Notes: generated by a model not told the origin, from the sequence alone. Shown: positions 16,173 through 27,402, counted from the stretch's first letter. The stretch: DNA of 64,000 nt from Alistipes communis (GCF_006542665.1 NZ_AP019735.1:1178001-1242000); one strand, 5' to 3'. Made by a program: numbers and translations.

Positions 16173-18483
16173 CTTCGTATTTTCTCCTTTCCTCTTCTGC
16201 CAACCGTATTATTTCCACTCCCTTATCCAGCACGGCAGTCACGGCATGGCTTAACGCTTCACCATCCGGGAGAGCATCGCCACGAAGCAATCCGTAAAGT
16301 ACATTCAGCGGTTGGTCGGCACGGAGCACCTCCCACGAACTGCGCAGGTGGTGGATCAGGGAATCCAGCTTTTGCAGGTCTTTTTCTTTTGCTGCATCCC
16401 GTACCGCCTGCATTTCCTTTTCTGTTTCAGTTATCAACTTTTCCAGCATGACGGCTTCATTGCCATAGGACAATAAGGCGGAAAAGTCCGGTTTCCCGTC
16501 CGGTGTCGCTTTTATGGCACACCTGTCGGAAACCTCCATCAGTTCCGATATGGAGAACGGTTTGAACAGGCATCCGGCAAAGCCTTTTGCCAATAGTTCC
16601 CCTTTGTTACAACTGCCCGAAGCGGTTGCCACAACCACCGGGATTGTTGGTGAATTGCCCACGTTGGACGAACGCAACAGTTCCAGCAATTCGAAACCGT
16701 TTATATCGGGCATATTCAAGTCTGTCAGCAACAGGCTGTATTCTTTCTGGCGTATCATTTCCATCAGTGCCGCAGCATCGGTGCAAGTGTCGCAGTGTAT
16801 TCCTTCTTGGGAATACATCTCTTTCAGCATCAGAAGTAATACCTCATCATTGTCAATGGCGACAACATCATGGAATTTATTGTTATGATAAACAGGTGTA
16901 TTGCTTGTATATCCAAGCTGTTCTTCAGCTTCCTGCATAGAAATTTCAACTGTGAAACGACTGCCTTTCCCTTTCTTGCTGTCTAAACGGATTGTTCCGC
17001 CAAGCATCGACACAATATTACGCATTATGGCAAGCCCAAGCCCGAAACCCTCCTTTGCGGCGGCATTTGATAGACGTTCAAACGCACCGAACGCTTGTTT
17101 CTGTTCCTCTTCTGTCATGCCTGTACCTGTATCTTCAACGACCAGTGTCAGAACTCCATTATCATATTCAGTAATCAAAGAAACACCGCCTTCTTCTGTG
17201 AACTTGACAGCGTTTGACAGCAGGTTATTCCCGATTTGTATTATTCGCTCTTTGTCGGTCAATACAATGGCATCGTGTCCAGTCTTCACGGACAAGGACA
17301 GCCCTTTGTTCACGGCAACAGGCATGAACTCCGTTTCAAGTGTGTGCGTGATTGCTGAAATCCGGCAGGGTGACAGACGGGGCTGTTCCTTGCCGTTGTC
17401 CAGGCGGAAGAAGTCAAGCAAAGTGTTAAGCATATCCCGCATACGGTCGGAGGATTGCAGTATGTTTTGGATATACTGCCCGGACTTATCCTCACACTGT
17501 TCTTTCCGTATCAGTCCGGCATAGCCTGTTATTGCTGTCAGCGGTGTGCGCAGTTCATGGGTGATAGTATGTACCGCCTTCTTCCTTGACGTTATCAGTG
17601 CCTCGTTCCGTTGTACGGATTGTTCCAGTTGCCTTATCAAATCAGTTGTCTTGTGCTTGTATTGTTTAATGCTTTTTGCATCACGATGTATGATGATGTA
17701 GGAAATTAACAACAATAGAAGAACGAATCCCATTAAACCGCCTACTTGCATAAATGACTTTTCACGCATGGCAACTATTTCGTTTTCCCGGCTTTGCAGT
17801 TCGGTTTGTACCTTTTCTTCTATTTGGCAAATCAATTCTTGCAGTTGTCTGTTAAGTTCTGCATTACGAGCTGCAAGGCTGTCGGCTTGTTCCGACAATT
17901 GGCGATCCTGCACTTTCTGTTCGCTGATTACGTTTCTATTGACCGAATGAAGGATAGTGGTTGATACTGCTGGAGTTACTTCCTTTTTTTTGCCGAATAT
18001 GCCTAAGAAACCTTTTCGTTTTGGCTTTTTGGACTGTTCCTGCACACTTTTCTGTACAATAACCGGAATTTGATTGGCTATCTTCTTGTTAATAGATTGT
18101 TGTTCATCCATTAACCGGACTATCTGGAACATCTGTCGTTCCTTATCCTCTAAAAGACTGCGCACACTATCGATGCGCTCTGCTGGATAGGTGGCCTTGA
18201 AACGGCAGAGCATACTGTCCATTGCCATACGCCGTGCATGGTAATGCTCGATATCTTTATCGTTCCATTCCAGTATTGTTTCACCCAATAGAGAAAATTT
18301 TATCATTTGAATATTGATATTGTTTATTTCTTTTCGGAGCTCGTCTATTTTTTTATTGCCAAGTTCTAATGCTTCTATCTCCTGCCATTCATAGAGGCTA
18401 TTATATGCCATACATCCGATAAGAATGGAGATAAGTATATATCCCAACCGTATTGCCTTATAGAAATTTCCTGACCGCTCCAT
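16165..18483 (-). CDS. rteA: RteA, hybrid sensor histidine kinase
   Basis: This 772-residue membrane sensor kinase partners RteB. Membrane segments lie at about residues 13-30 and 245-265, enclosing a periplasmic region with coiled-coil character. The cytoplasmic part has HisKA with HELRTP (His near 309), HATPase motifs NLLSNAVKF, DTGTGM and GFGLGLAI, a receiver domain with LLLTDLNMPDING (Asp near 588), and a C-terminal HPt-like helix (LIHHLRSSW). It begins at the tetQ stop and overlaps rteB, forming the tetQ-rteA-rteB operon. In CTnDOT its signal is not tetracycline itself; expression depends on tetQ attenuation. Confidence 0.95.
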   Translation of the reverse strand: MERSGNFYKAIRLGYILISILIGCMAYNSLYEWQEIEALELGNKKIDELRKEINNINIQMIKFSLLGETILEWNDKDIEHYHARRMAMDSMLCRFKATYPAERIDSVRSLLEDKERQMFQIVRLMDEQQSINKKIANQIPVIVQKSVQEQSKKPKRKGFLGIFGKKKEVTPAVSTTILHSVNRNVISEQKVQDRQLSEQADSLAARNAELNRQLQELICQIEEKVQTELQSRENEIVAMREKSFMQVGGLMGFVLLLLLISYIIIHRDAKSIKQYKHKTTDLIRQLEQSVQRNEALITSRKKAVHTITHELRTPLTAITGYAGLIRKEQCEDKSGQYIQNILQSSDRMRDMLNTLLDFFRLDNGKEQPRLSPCRISAITHTLETEFMPVAVNKGLSLSVKTGHDAIVLTDKERIIQIGNNLLSNAVKFTEEGGVSLITEYDNGVLTLVVEDTGTGMTEEEQKQAFGAFERLSNAAAKEGFGLGLAIMRNIVSMLGGTIRLDSKKGKGSRFTVEISMQEAEEQLGYTSNTPVYHNNKFHDVVAIDNDEVLLLMLKEMYSQEGIHCDTCTDAAALMEMIRQKEYSLLLTDLNMPDINGFELLELLRSSNVGNSPTIPVVVATASGSCNKGELLAKGFAGCLFKPFSISELMEVSDRCAIKATPDGKPDFSALLSYGNEAVMLEKLITETEKEMQAVRDAAKEKDLQKLDSLIHHLRSSWEVLRADQPLNVLYGLLRGDALPDGEALSHAVTAVLDKGVEIIRLAEEERRKYEDE

Positions 18484-20456
18484 TATTTTAATGACATTGA
18501 TTTTTGGAACATGAATAAAAGTTTATCTTTTTCGTTCATGCGGATATTATCAGAATAACCGTCTTTTGTTATTTGATACCCACATGGCTTAACCATAAAA
18601 ATGCCTAAGCCCTTAGTGTACGAACTTACTTCTGAGGCATAGTCTTTACTTGTATTTAATGGAACTTTCCCTTTAATATGACACCACTCATTATTACAAC
18701 TGATGTCTTCAATCTCAGACATCAGTTTTTGCAAATCTGTAATAGCTTTGGAACTCGCTACTTGGGGTATCTGCAACTCAAAACAGAGCATCGGTTCGAG
18801 AATGTCCACACCTGACTGTTGCAAAGCCAGCCTGAAGACATAAGGGGTCAGCTGTCTGAAATCAGCAGGTGTACTTACCGGGCTATAATACTCGGCTTGA
18901 GTAAAAGTTACTTTCAGATCTGTCACTTCCCATCCATGTAAACCAGATTGGCAAGACATACGAATCCCTTCAAAAACGGCATTTTGAAAAGAATGGTTCA
19001 GATAACCATAGGAGATGTCACTTTCGATTTGCAACCCTGCCCCTAACGGTAAGGGTTCAAGAGTCAGCCCTATTGTGGCCCAGTAAGGGTTGGGTGGTAC
19101 TTCGATCTGAATAATCTTATTGACCTTTTTTATAGGTCGTTCTTTGTAGATAGTCTTGATCTCATCAAAATGGACCTTTACGGAAAATCGTTCTTCCAGC
19201 AATGTCTGTATGATTTCCTTTTGGGTCAAACCATATAACGAGATTTCCAATTCATCACTATATGAGTTTATGGAAAAGGACAAAGACGGGTCTTCAATCC
19301 ACAATGTATTCAGAGCGGATATCACCTTGCTTCTCTCTTCGGGCTTATTTGGCCGGACGGAGGATTTGAGAGCGGGATGCTGATGAGATAATCCTTGAAT
19401 CAAACAAGGTTTAGCACCTAAATAATCTCCGATTCGAAAATCTTCTATATCTTCTACAATCGCGATATCATTGGCACCCACTTCATCAACATTTATCTCT
19501 CTGCCCTGATAAATAGTCTTTAGATTTTTAATCTTGATGAATTTTTCCGAATCGTTGATTCTTACAACGTCTCGAAGTCTCAGACTTCCGTCAATTATTT
19601 TAAGAAAACTTCTTTTATGCCCTTTGGGGTCATGCTCTATCTTATAGAGATAAGCTGAAAGTCTGTTTGAGACTGATGCCGGAGGAAGTATAAAAGAAGA
19701 AATGGCGTCCAACAACTCATTGATACCGATATTGAACATTGCTGATCCATGTAGCACCGGATAGACTTTGGCTTTTGCCACAAGAGCGATTATCGTATTC
19801 CAATAATCAGCCGGTGAAATTTCGCTATCCGCCAAATATCGTTCTAATATATCGTCGTCATGGTTGCATACAAATTCTTTGTATTCTTCCTTTATATATG
19901 TTTGGGAGCAAACCGGATAAACCGATCCATCGACAACAGTTTGCATAAACAGGACATCTTGCGACAGATTTGTTTTTATATCCATATACAAACGCTCCAA
20001 ATTCACACCGGCACGGTCAATCTTATTGATAAATATAATTGTCGGGATTTGCAGCTTCTGTAAAGTACTGAACAGCAACTTTGTCTGCGCTTGTATGCCT
20101 TCCTTTGCGGATAAGATGAGGACTGCTCCATCAAGCATTTTGAATGTCCGCTCCACTTCCGCAATAAAATCCATGTGTCCCGGAGTGTCAATGATATTGC
20201 ATTTCACACCATTCCAGATAATAGATGTCGTAGAAGCCCGAACAGTAATTCCTCTACGTTTCTCTATATCCATAGAGTCCGTTATGGTGTCACCATTATC
20301 CACACGGCCGCACTTTTCCGTTGCTCCACTGGCAAACAGCAGATTCTCGGTTACGGAAGTTTTTCCTGCATCAATGTGAGCAAGAATTCCTAAATTTATA
20401 ATATTCATTTGGATTAAGCAATAATATACTACAATAGATGCATTGTCGAAACGCAC
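18483..20456 (-). CDS. tetQ: TetQ ribosomal protection protein (tetracycline resistance)
   Basis: TetQ is an EF-G-like GTPase that displaces tetracycline from the ribosome. G-domain motifs are visible: [16 protein letters not shown] and NKIDRAG. The 657-residue form starts at GTG 20456, which has a strong GAGGAGG site about 9 nt upstream. The often-quoted 641-residue form starts at ATG 20408 ([13 protein letters not shown]) without a good site. The gene heads the tetQ-rteA-rteB operon, so resistance and transfer regulation are induced together. No disruption is seen. Confidence 0.97.
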
Positions 20457-20573
20457 CTTTTAATACCTCCTCGTAGCATATGAGAACTACAGGATTCCTA
20501 ACTCGTATTAATATGTATATTATTACTGCCGCATAACGATTACAAAATTACACAAAAAAATATATCTAACAAA
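20457..20573 (-). promoter_or_regulatory. tetQ promoter and attenuation leader
   Basis: TTTG (20570-20573) and TAATTTTG (20543-20550) are separated by exactly 19 nt, a full promoter match. Directly downstream a three-codon frame, ATG CGG CAG TAA (20523-20534), fits the short leader peptide known from translational attenuation of CTnDOT tetQ. The leader ends with GAGGAGG before the GTG start. The mapping to this exact tripeptide is my inference. Confidence 0.75.
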
Positions 20574-20937
20574 AGTAGGAGGATTTTTTAACTTTTTACC
20601 ATAGACATTTTATTAGGGAAACGTAGGTTCAACTGGCAAGTACAAATAAGTAGAAATGTTTGAACAACACCGTTTTAGGAAGTTGAAAAATCAAGTTTCT
20701 CTCTCGGTATAGCGTTTATTTTGGCCAATATCTTCTTTAGTTTGGCATTTGTGTATTTCCCATTCGTGTTCTATTTAGCTCCTTATTATGAGTATGTAGC
20801 AAGTTGCTTATCAAATTCAGCCTCTTTGAGGGTCAAATATGGTTTTGCAAATGGTGACTGACAAGACATAAACAAGGTCAGCAGGATTTTTTACATAAAT
20901 GGACATGAATGTATATAACCTAAAATAAGAATAAATT
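20574..20937. other. Gene-free AT-rich stretch upstream of tetQ
   Basis: No intact gene is seen. A minus-strand frame of about 30 codons around 20676-20770 (NGKYTNAKLKKILAKINAIP) looks like a coding remnant, but I cannot name its family. The rest is AT-rich without clear repeats. Confidence 0.4.
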
Positions 20938-21041
20938 TTAATAAGGGCTGCCCAAAAAGAAAAAAATGCAGTTGCCATCCTATAGATACTTGCAGAAAGG
21001 ATAAAATTTACTTTTAGACCTTTTGGGATAGCCCTTATTAA
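20938..21041. repeat. 104-bp MITE-like element or IS-end remnant
   Basis: The two ends are imperfect inverted repeats of about 22 bp: TTAATAAGGGCTGCCCAAAA at the left, and the complement of TTAATAAGGGCTATCCCAAA at the right. The core of about 60 bp has no coding capacity. GGGCTRNCCCAAAA ends are familiar from Bacteroidota insertion sequences, so this may be a deletion derivative. It could also serve as a terminator between the convergent ends here. Confidence 0.6.
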
Positions 21042-21064
21042 TACTTCAGATAAAATTCCTTAGG

Positions 21065-24000
21065 TTATATTTTCAATCCTTTGAACCGGGTTTCCTCCTT
21101 GGCATACAGTCCCGGACGCCCGATTATGACATGGTTGGCAACGATACTATCCGCCGGACTGCGTATCTGCGGCGGTGCATTTTCGGGATATTGCGCCTGC
21201 CTGTTCCTCACATCTTCCGCTTCCGGCTTGACCTGTTGCCCTTCATTCTCCTTTTCTGCGACTTCGGGCGTGGGTGGCGCAAGCTCCAGCTGAATTTTTC
21301 GGTCAAGGGCGGCAAGTTCGGATTTCAACTGCTTCAGCTCGTCCTCCTTCTTCCACACCTTACCCGCTATCTCCTGTAACTGCGGTATCTCCATCTCCAG
21401 CACCTCGTTCTTCGCCTTGTACTGGTCGATGATGGAGGGTATCCTCTCCATCGCGTTGAGGAAGTTGCGGGCGGCGGCCAACGGGTCAGCCATCGCCAGA
21501 TGCCCGTTGTTGTAGGTGTACTTGTAGTTCCCCTCGACCACGAAGCGGTTGTCGGTGAACTCCAATCCCTCTTTGAGTATCCTTTCGCTCACCACCTTTA
21601 TCGGAAAACCGTACAGTTCACCGACCTGCGTGTACAACCCTCCGGTCGTGGCATTCTTGGCTATCTCCTGCAAACGCTTTCCGATGACCTTCTCATCGGC
21701 GGAATCCACTCCGTCCACCTTTATTATATTAAGGCGGTTGCCCTCCTTGTCGGTCTGCACCACCGAAAGGAAGCGGTTCCAGTCCTCCGTCATGGCATCT
21801 ATGAAAGCCGTGTTGTTACGCAACTCGCCCGTCTTCGACTCTAACTTGAACTCCGAATCACGCTTGCCCTTGTTAAACGACTTGCGTTCCCCTTCGAGCG
21901 ATGCGATCCGCTTTTCCAGTTTCGCCTTGTCCAACAGGTCGGTATTGCCGGATAGCAACGCCATATATTCCGAGAAATTCATGCCCGATTTTTCGTCCAT
22001 TGCCCCCTCGTCGATGGTACGCGCACCCATCGCACCGCTTTTGAGCTGGCTTATGAAAGTCTGCTTGCAGTGCAGGAGGTTGAACTTGTAGCTGTCCAGT
22101 GACTTCTCCACCGCGTAGATGATTACGTCCACGTTGTTCCCGGCGAAATGCTTGGCAATTTCGTTTCCGGCTCTAACTCCGCGTCCGTCACGCTGTTGCA
22201 GGTCGGACGGTCGCCACGGCGTATCGAGATGATGAATTGCCACACACCTTTTCTGTGCGTTCACACCCGTTCCGAGCATGGAGGTGGAGCCGAACAGAAC
22301 ACGCACCGTTCCGGCATTCATGGCGTCTATCACCGCCTTCCGCGCCTTGTCGGTCTTGCACTCCTGAATGAAGCGCACCTCGCTTGGCGGTATGCCGTAG
22401 TCCTCCGTCAGTTTGCGCTTGATTTCCGAATAGACGTTCCACCCGTCGCCCGGCTGATATGTCCCCAAGTCCGAGAAAACGAACTGCGTGCCTTTCTGCG
22501 CGTCGTATTTTTGGTAATACTCCGCGATCATCTTGGCACAGTGGCTCGCCTTGTTATCGGGGTGGTCTTCATAATGCGGGTCTATCATGCGCATGTCGAG
22601 TGCCATCTTGCGGGCGTAGTCGGTGGCGATAAGCATCTTCGCCTTTTCCTCCGTTTCCGAAAGCGGCAGCCTGCCCAGAAGTGTGGCATCGCCAGTCTTG
22701 GCGAACTGCATCAGCTTCTGTATGAAGTCCTCCTGTTCCGGCGTGGGCGGTATATGGTGCAGTATCTCGTTCTTGGCAGGACGGTCAACGCCCACATCCT
22801 CCGCCGTGCGGTAGTCCGTGATTTCATTATAGAAGGCGGCAAGCTCCGGCACTTTGATGAAGTAGCGGAAACGCTCCTTCTGGACCACATTGTTCGTCAC
22901 GTTAAATTCAAAATCCGTCGTCTTCTTGGCGAATATCGCCGCCCAAGCGTCGAAACATCGGATGTCCTGCCGTTCCAGCTCCTTCGGACGCAAATACTTG
23001 AACAGCAGATACAACTCCGTCAGCGAGTTGCTGATGGTAGTACCCGAAAGGAAGGTCGCTCCCAAGTCTCTGCCCGTGCGCTCCTGTATGGTGCGTATGG
23101 CAAAGAGCATGTTCAGTGCCTTCTGGCTTCCCTCGCTGTTGCCCAGTCCCGCCACACGGTCATGGCGCGTGTTGAACGTCAGATTTTTGAACTGGTGGCT
23201 CTCATCTATGAAGATGTGGTCGATGCCCATCTGCTTGAAATCCACCACGTCGTCCGTGCGTGACTTTATGGCGTGTTCCACCTTCTCCAGCTTCGCTTCA
23301 AGGTTGTGCTTGCGCTTCTCCAATCCTTTCAGCATCGCCCGCGACACGTTCTTTCCCTGCTGCCGTAGCACTTCGAGGTTTTCCTCCACCGTGTCAAGCT
23401 CCGCTTGCAGGATGCGCTGCTGCAACTCCGGCGACTGCGGTATCTTGCCGAACTGGTCGTGCGACATGATGACGCAATCGTAGTCGTTGTTCTTTATATT
23501 ATTGAAGAAGCGCACACGGTTGGCGGTCGAAAAGTCCTTCTCCGAAGCGTACAGAATACGTGCGTTGGGATATGCCGCCTGATAGGTGGCTGCAATCTCC
23601 GCAACGTTGGCTTTCAGCCCGATAATCATCGGCTTGTGTGCCAAATTCAGACGCTTCATCTCATGCGCGGCGATGCACATTATCAGCGTCTTACCGGTTC
23701 CCACCTCGTGGTCGCAAATTCCGCCGCCGTTCTGTTTCAACATCCAGACGCAATCCATCTGTGAGGGATAGACGCTCTTGATACCCCGGCTTGCCAGCCC
23801 TTTCAGGTTGAGGTCGGGAAAAGTCTGGTGCGAGCCGTCATACTTCGGGCGCACGAAACAGTTGAACTTGCGGTTATACATCGTCACAAGCCGCTCCTTG
23901 AACTGCGGCGACTGCTCTTCCAGCCATTCGGAAAAACCGTTTCGTATCTCGTCAATCTTGGCGTTGGCGAGCTGTATTCCCTCGCTGTCGCGCACCTTGA

Positions 24001-26905
24001 TGTCGTTGCCATGCTCGTCCTTGCCGATGGACTTCATCATGTCAGGGCAGGTGTTGTGCAGGGCGTGTTTCAGGAGGTGCATACCGTCATAGTTCCGGTA
24101 ATACCCCTTCACCAGAAACTCGTCCGTGATTTTCATGGTGCGGTAGCCGCACGCCACCGAAAACTCGTCCATGCTTGCGGAATAGGCGATTTTCACCTCC
24201 GTGTCGAACAGCCGGCTCATGTAGGCGGCATAGACACCCGTCGGAATCCATCGTTCCCCGAAATTGAAGTCCAGATCCTCGAAGGCGATGCGCGGCGGTT
24301 CGGCTTCTTTCAGAGCTTCCAACGCCTGCTTCACCTCCGGCATACGCTCATTTTCGGGATTGTCGCCCATCCAAGCCTCTATGCGTTCCGCCTTCTCTAT
24401 CACGTTCCCGGCAATGAAGCGGTCTTTGATCTCGTAACCGGTCACGAGCGGATTATAATAGATGCGCCCTTGCAGGGCTGTGAGCAATTCCTCCGCCGTG
24501 CTGTCGGTTATCGTTCTCATATAGTCAATATCGACAGTGCCGAACTTGTTGAGCGACGCGGACAGGGCTTCTTCGGGTGTGCCTACGTTGGCATGGCTCT
24601 CCACCGCGAAGGAAACAGGATGCTCGAAGATGTCCGCCTTGACGAACTTTCCGTTCTCCACCCGTTCCAGCGAAAGGATGTCGCGCCCGCCCGCATCCAT
24701 CATCACTAACTTCACGTTCTGCTTGGCGTTGAGGTTGCCGTAGCGCATGACAAACTCATCGTAACAGGTATTCAGATGCTCTCGCCACGGAACATTTGCC
24801 TCGCGCCGGAGCGATTCATAACGATACAGACGCTCGTAGGCGTCACGCAGTGACACATACAACAACGCCTTTTCCTTCTGGTATCCTTTCAGGTTGAGCG
24901 GCTGGAATGTCGCCCCGTATGGCGTGATGTCTTTCAGGTAGCCGATGTTATGACGCCCCCGGTCAGCCACCAGCGACCCTTCGCGCAGGTGCATCTCCGG
25001 CGTGCGGTGGTAGGCACGCGGAGAAAGGTCCACGATTTCCTCCTTCGGCTTTTCCGCTTCGATGTCGGGGAAAAGGGAGGTTGCCACCGCTTCCGATGGG
25101 GTATCTGTAACGGCAGGTGCTGCGACTGCCTCCGGCTGTGTTTCCTCCTGTCGAGGTTGCTCACGGGGCGTTTCCGACATAGCTTTCACTTCCGTCTTTT
25201 CCGCCGCCGCTTGTTTCTCGTTATGCTGTCTCGCCAGCTCCCGAAGTTCTTTCCTGCGTTCCGGTGTCAAACCCATCATCATTTCATAGAAGCCGTTGAT
25301 GGGAGGATTGGTATCCCAGTCCAACGTGGCATAGATGTCGTCCGGGTCGGCAGGCTTGGCGGTGTTCTCCGTTTTAGCCTCCTTGTTCTCTGTTACAGTC
25401 TTAGGGGTGGTAGCCGTCGGCACAGCCGTAACATTTTGTGTGACATGCACCTGTGGCTTGGGTAGAACGCGCCTTGCCGGGCTTTCCTTTTTCGCCTCCT
25501 TTTTCTTTTTGGCGGTTTTCGGTTGTTGGCTGACTTCTTCCGTCATCCCCCAGAGGTCGAGCAAGGATAGCTGCACACCGTCAAAATATTTCGGACGTGG
25601 CTCTATCTCCGGCTTTTCCTCTGTGGGTTGCGGTTTCTCCGTCGGAGTTTCCACCGCCTGCATCGAAGATGTTGTTTCCATCTTTATGGCAGTACGCTCC
25701 ACCTCCTTTTGAACGGTAACTTTTTCTTCCGTTCCCGACTGCCGGATTGAACCCGAATACAGACGCATGGCGAGCCTGTAATGGAAATCCTCGTCGAGCA
25801 TACGGTGCAAATCCCCGGCGATGCCTGCTGCCTTGCCCTCGTGCAGATAGACCATAGCGGGCTTCCCGTATGGGTCGGTGTCAAGTTTCGACGTCGTATG
25901 CACGATGCGTTCCGGGTGGTGGATGAAATAGGCGTTGTCGGTCAGGTCGGTTTTCGTGTCCGTCTGTATTACGGTCATCAGCCGCTCGTCCTGCGACATT
26001 TCCTTCTTGCTGAGGTTCTTTTGCAGGACAATCAGGTCACTGCCCACTTCTGTCCCCGCGTTGTCCGTGAACAGGTTGTTGGGCAGGCGTATCGCGGATA
26101 CCAGATCAGCCTTACTGAACAGCTCGTTACGCACGGAGGTCTTGGTGCTGTTCAATACCCCTTGCGAGGTGATGAACGCCACGATACCGCCGTCACGCAC
26201 GGCATCCAGTCCTTTGAGAAAGAAATAGTTGTGGATGGCTTTCTGGGCGGAGCGTCTGCCGAATGAGTCGCTCCGCTGAAACTCAGGGTCGAACACGGTT
26301 ATGTCTCCGAACGGAATGTTGGACACCGCCAAGTCGAAATAATTGTTGAACGGTCTTTCGATTTTCTCAAAACCGCAGGTGCGCATTTTCTTGCCGGGAT
26401 AGAGATGCCTCAGGATTGTACCCGTGAGCAGATCCTTCTCGAAAGCCATCACATCCGCATTGGGGTTGTGCCGCAGCATGGAATCCACGAACACGCCAAC
26501 ACCCGCCGACGGTTCGAGCATACGGGCGGGGCGGATGCTGTAATCTGCCAGCACGTCCGCGATGGTGTCGGTTATCTCTTTGGGGGTGTAGAAAGCGGTC
26601 AGCACGGACGCTTTCAGCGAATCCACAAACCGCTTGTACTCTGTTTCGTCCTTGCTGTTCTCACGGATAAGCCTGTGCAACTCCACCGTCGGGGCGAACA
26701 GTTCGAGGTCGGATTTCGCCCACCGGACGGCATCCGTCAGTTCCTTTGCAGGGTTGAGGATACATTTCAGACCGCCGAAACCGCAGTACCTTTGAAGTAT
26801 GGCACGCTCTTCGGTTGTCGCTGTCCTGTTTTCCCTGTCAAGGATGAATGCCGTCCGTATCGCCTCGATGTTGTCCCGCAGTTTCTGTTTGCGGTTAAAC
26901 GCCAT
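21065..26905 (-). CDS. Giant fused N6-adenine methylase/SNF2-type helicase
   Basis: This 1946-residue protein is found in CTnDOT-like and many other Bacteroidota conjugative elements. The N-terminal part is an adenine methylase-like domain with SAM motif LEPSAGVGVFVDS near residue 140 and the catalytic-loop variant NIPFGD near 196. A long Pro/Glu/Lys-rich linker follows. The C-terminal half is a superfamily 2 helicase with GTGKT near 1067, the DESH box near 1231 and QQRDGRGVRAGN near 1570, then a coiled-coil tail. It overlaps the DUF1896 gene by 11 bp. Its likely role is in protecting or processing element DNA; no enzymatic proof exists in the sequence. Confidence 0.9.
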   Translation of the reverse strand: MAFNRKQKLRDNIEAIRTAFILDRENRTATTEERAILQRYCGFGGLKCILNPAKELTDAVRWAKSDLELFAPTVELHRLIRENSKDETEYKRFVDSLKASVLTAFYTPKEITDTIADVLADYSIRPARMLEPSAGVGVFVDSMLRHNPNADVMAFEKDLLTGTILRHLYPGKKMRTCGFEKIERPFNNYFDLAVSNIPFGDITVFDPEFQRSDSFGRRSAQKAIHNYFFLKGLDAVRDGGIVAFITSQGVLNSTKTSVRNELFSKADLVSAIRLPNNLFTDNAGTEVGSDLIVLQKNLSKKEMSQDERLMTVIQTDTKTDLTDNAYFIHHPERIVHTTSKLDTDPYGKPAMVYLHEGKAAGIAGDLHRMLDEDFHYRLAMRLYSGSIRQSGTEEKVTVQKEVERTAIKMETTSSMQAVETPTEKPQPTEEKPEIEPRPKYFDGVQLSLLDLWGMTEEVSQQPKTAKKKKEAKKESPARRVLPKPQVHVTQNVTAVPTATTPKTVTENKEAKTENTAKPADPDDIYATLDWDTNPPINGFYEMMMGLTPERRKELRELARQHNEKQAAAEKTEVKAMSETPREQPRQEETQPEAVAAPAVTDTPSEAVATSLFPDIEAEKPKEEIVDLSPRAYHRTPEMHLREGSLVADRGRHNIGYLKDITPYGATFQPLNLKGYQKEKALLYVSLRDAYERLYRYESLRREANVPWREHLNTCYDEFVMRYGNLNAKQNVKLVMMDAGGRDILSLERVENGKFVKADIFEHPVSFAVESHANVGTPEEALSASLNKFGTVDIDYMRTITDSTAEELLTALQGRIYYNPLVTGYEIKDRFIAGNVIEKAERIEAWMGDNPENERMPEVKQALEALKEAEPPRIAFEDLDFNFGERWIPTGVYAAYMSRLFDTEVKIAYSASMDEFSVACGYRTMKITDEFLVKGYYRNYDGMHLLKHALHNTCPDMMKSIGKDEHGNDIKVRDSEGIQLANAKIDEIRNGFSEWLEEQSPQFKERLVTMYNRKFNCFVRPKYDGSHQTFPDLNLKGLASRGIKSVYPSQMDCVWMLKQNGGGICDHEVGTGKTLIMCIAAHEMKRLNLAHKPMIIGLKANVAEIAATYQAAYPNARILYASEKDFSTANRVRFFNNIKNNDYDCVIMSHDQFGKIPQSPELQQRILQAELDTVEENLEVLRQQGKNVSRAMLKGLEKRKHNLEAKLEKVEHAIKSRTDDVVDFKQMGIDHIFIDESHQFKNLTFNTRHDRVAGLGNSEGSQKALNMLFAIRTIQERTGRDLGATFLSGTTISNSLTELYLLFKYLRPKELERQDIRCFDAWAAIFAKKTTDFEFNVTNNVVQKERFRYFIKVPELAAFYNEITDYRTAEDVGVDRPAKNEILHHIPPTPEQEDFIQKLMQFAKTGDATLLGRLPLSETEEKAKMLIATDYARKMALDMRMIDPHYEDHPDNKASHCAKMIAEYYQKYDAQKGTQFVFSDLGTYQPGDGWNVYSEIKRKLTEDYGIPPSEVRFIQECKTDKARKAVIDAMNAGTVRVLFGSTSMLGTGVNAQKRCVAIHHLDTPWRPSDLQQRDGRGVRAGNEIAKHFAGNNVDVIIYAVEKSLDSYKFNLLHCKQTFISQLKSGAMGARTIDEGAMDEKSGMNFSEYMALLSGNTDLLDKAKLEKRIASLEGERKSFNKGKRDSEFKLESKTGELRNNTAFIDAMTEDWNRFLSVVQTDKEGNRLNIIKVDGVDSADEKVIGKRLQEIAKNATTGGLYTQVGELYGFPIKVVSERILKEGLEFTDNRFVVEGNYKYTYNNGHLAMADPLAAARNFLNAMERIPSIIDQYKAKNEVLEMEIPQLQEIAGKVWKKEDELKQLKSELAALDRKIQLELAPPTPEVAEKENEGQQVKPEAEDVRNRQAQYPENAPPQIRSPADSIVANHVIIGRPGLYAKEETRFKGLKI

Positions 26906-27347
26906 ATTCCCCGATATAAAGGACGGTTGCCCCCGTCAGCTCCGTGTAGAGCAGGTCGTAATCGGAAGACAGGGCGAAATTGTCATCCGAGAGGTCATAG
27001 ACGGAGAACACGTTGCCGACAAGCGGCAGCAGTTTCAGGACAAAGGCTTCACGCTTCTCTTCCGGCACTTCATCGGCAAACTCGTTTTCCACGACTTCGC
27101 GGAGGATGGCGTAACGGGAATAATGCAGCCCGCGCAGCAGCGTGTCCATCGCCAGTTCCTGCGCACCATCGGCGGGATAGCCTTCAAGCCGTGCCCTCTC
27201 ATACGTTTCGGCGGCACGGTCGGCCCGTTCCCGTATGAAAGCGGTGTCGTCAGCCTGTTCAAACTTGTTCGTGCGGAGATAGTCCAGCAGGTACAGACCG
27301 TAATAGGAAAAGTCGGTCTGACCCTCGTTTTTCTTCTTGTTGTTCAT
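26895..27347 (-). CDS. DUF1896 family protein
   Basis: This acidic protein of 150 residues starts MNNKKKNEGQTDFSYYGLYL. DUF1896 proteins regularly accompany the large methylase-helicase in these elements. The start at 27347 was chosen because the ATG directly follows the leader motif CTAAATCCAAAGTA seen at mobA, and the longer frame upstream would run through the RteR-like locus. It is coupled to the methylase gene by an 11-bp overlap. Function unknown. Confidence 0.82.
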   Translation of the reverse strand: MNNKKKNEGQTDFSYYGLYLLDYLRTNKFEQADDTAFIRERADRAAETYERARLEGYPADGAQELAMDTLLRGLHYSRYAILREVVENEFADEVPEEKREAFVLKLLPLVGNVFSVYDLSDDNFALSSDYDLLYTELTGATVLYIGEYGV

Positions 27348-27402
27348 TACTTTGGATTTAGCGGATTGATAATTAACGGGATAATCGGTTGGAAAAAGGA
27401 AG

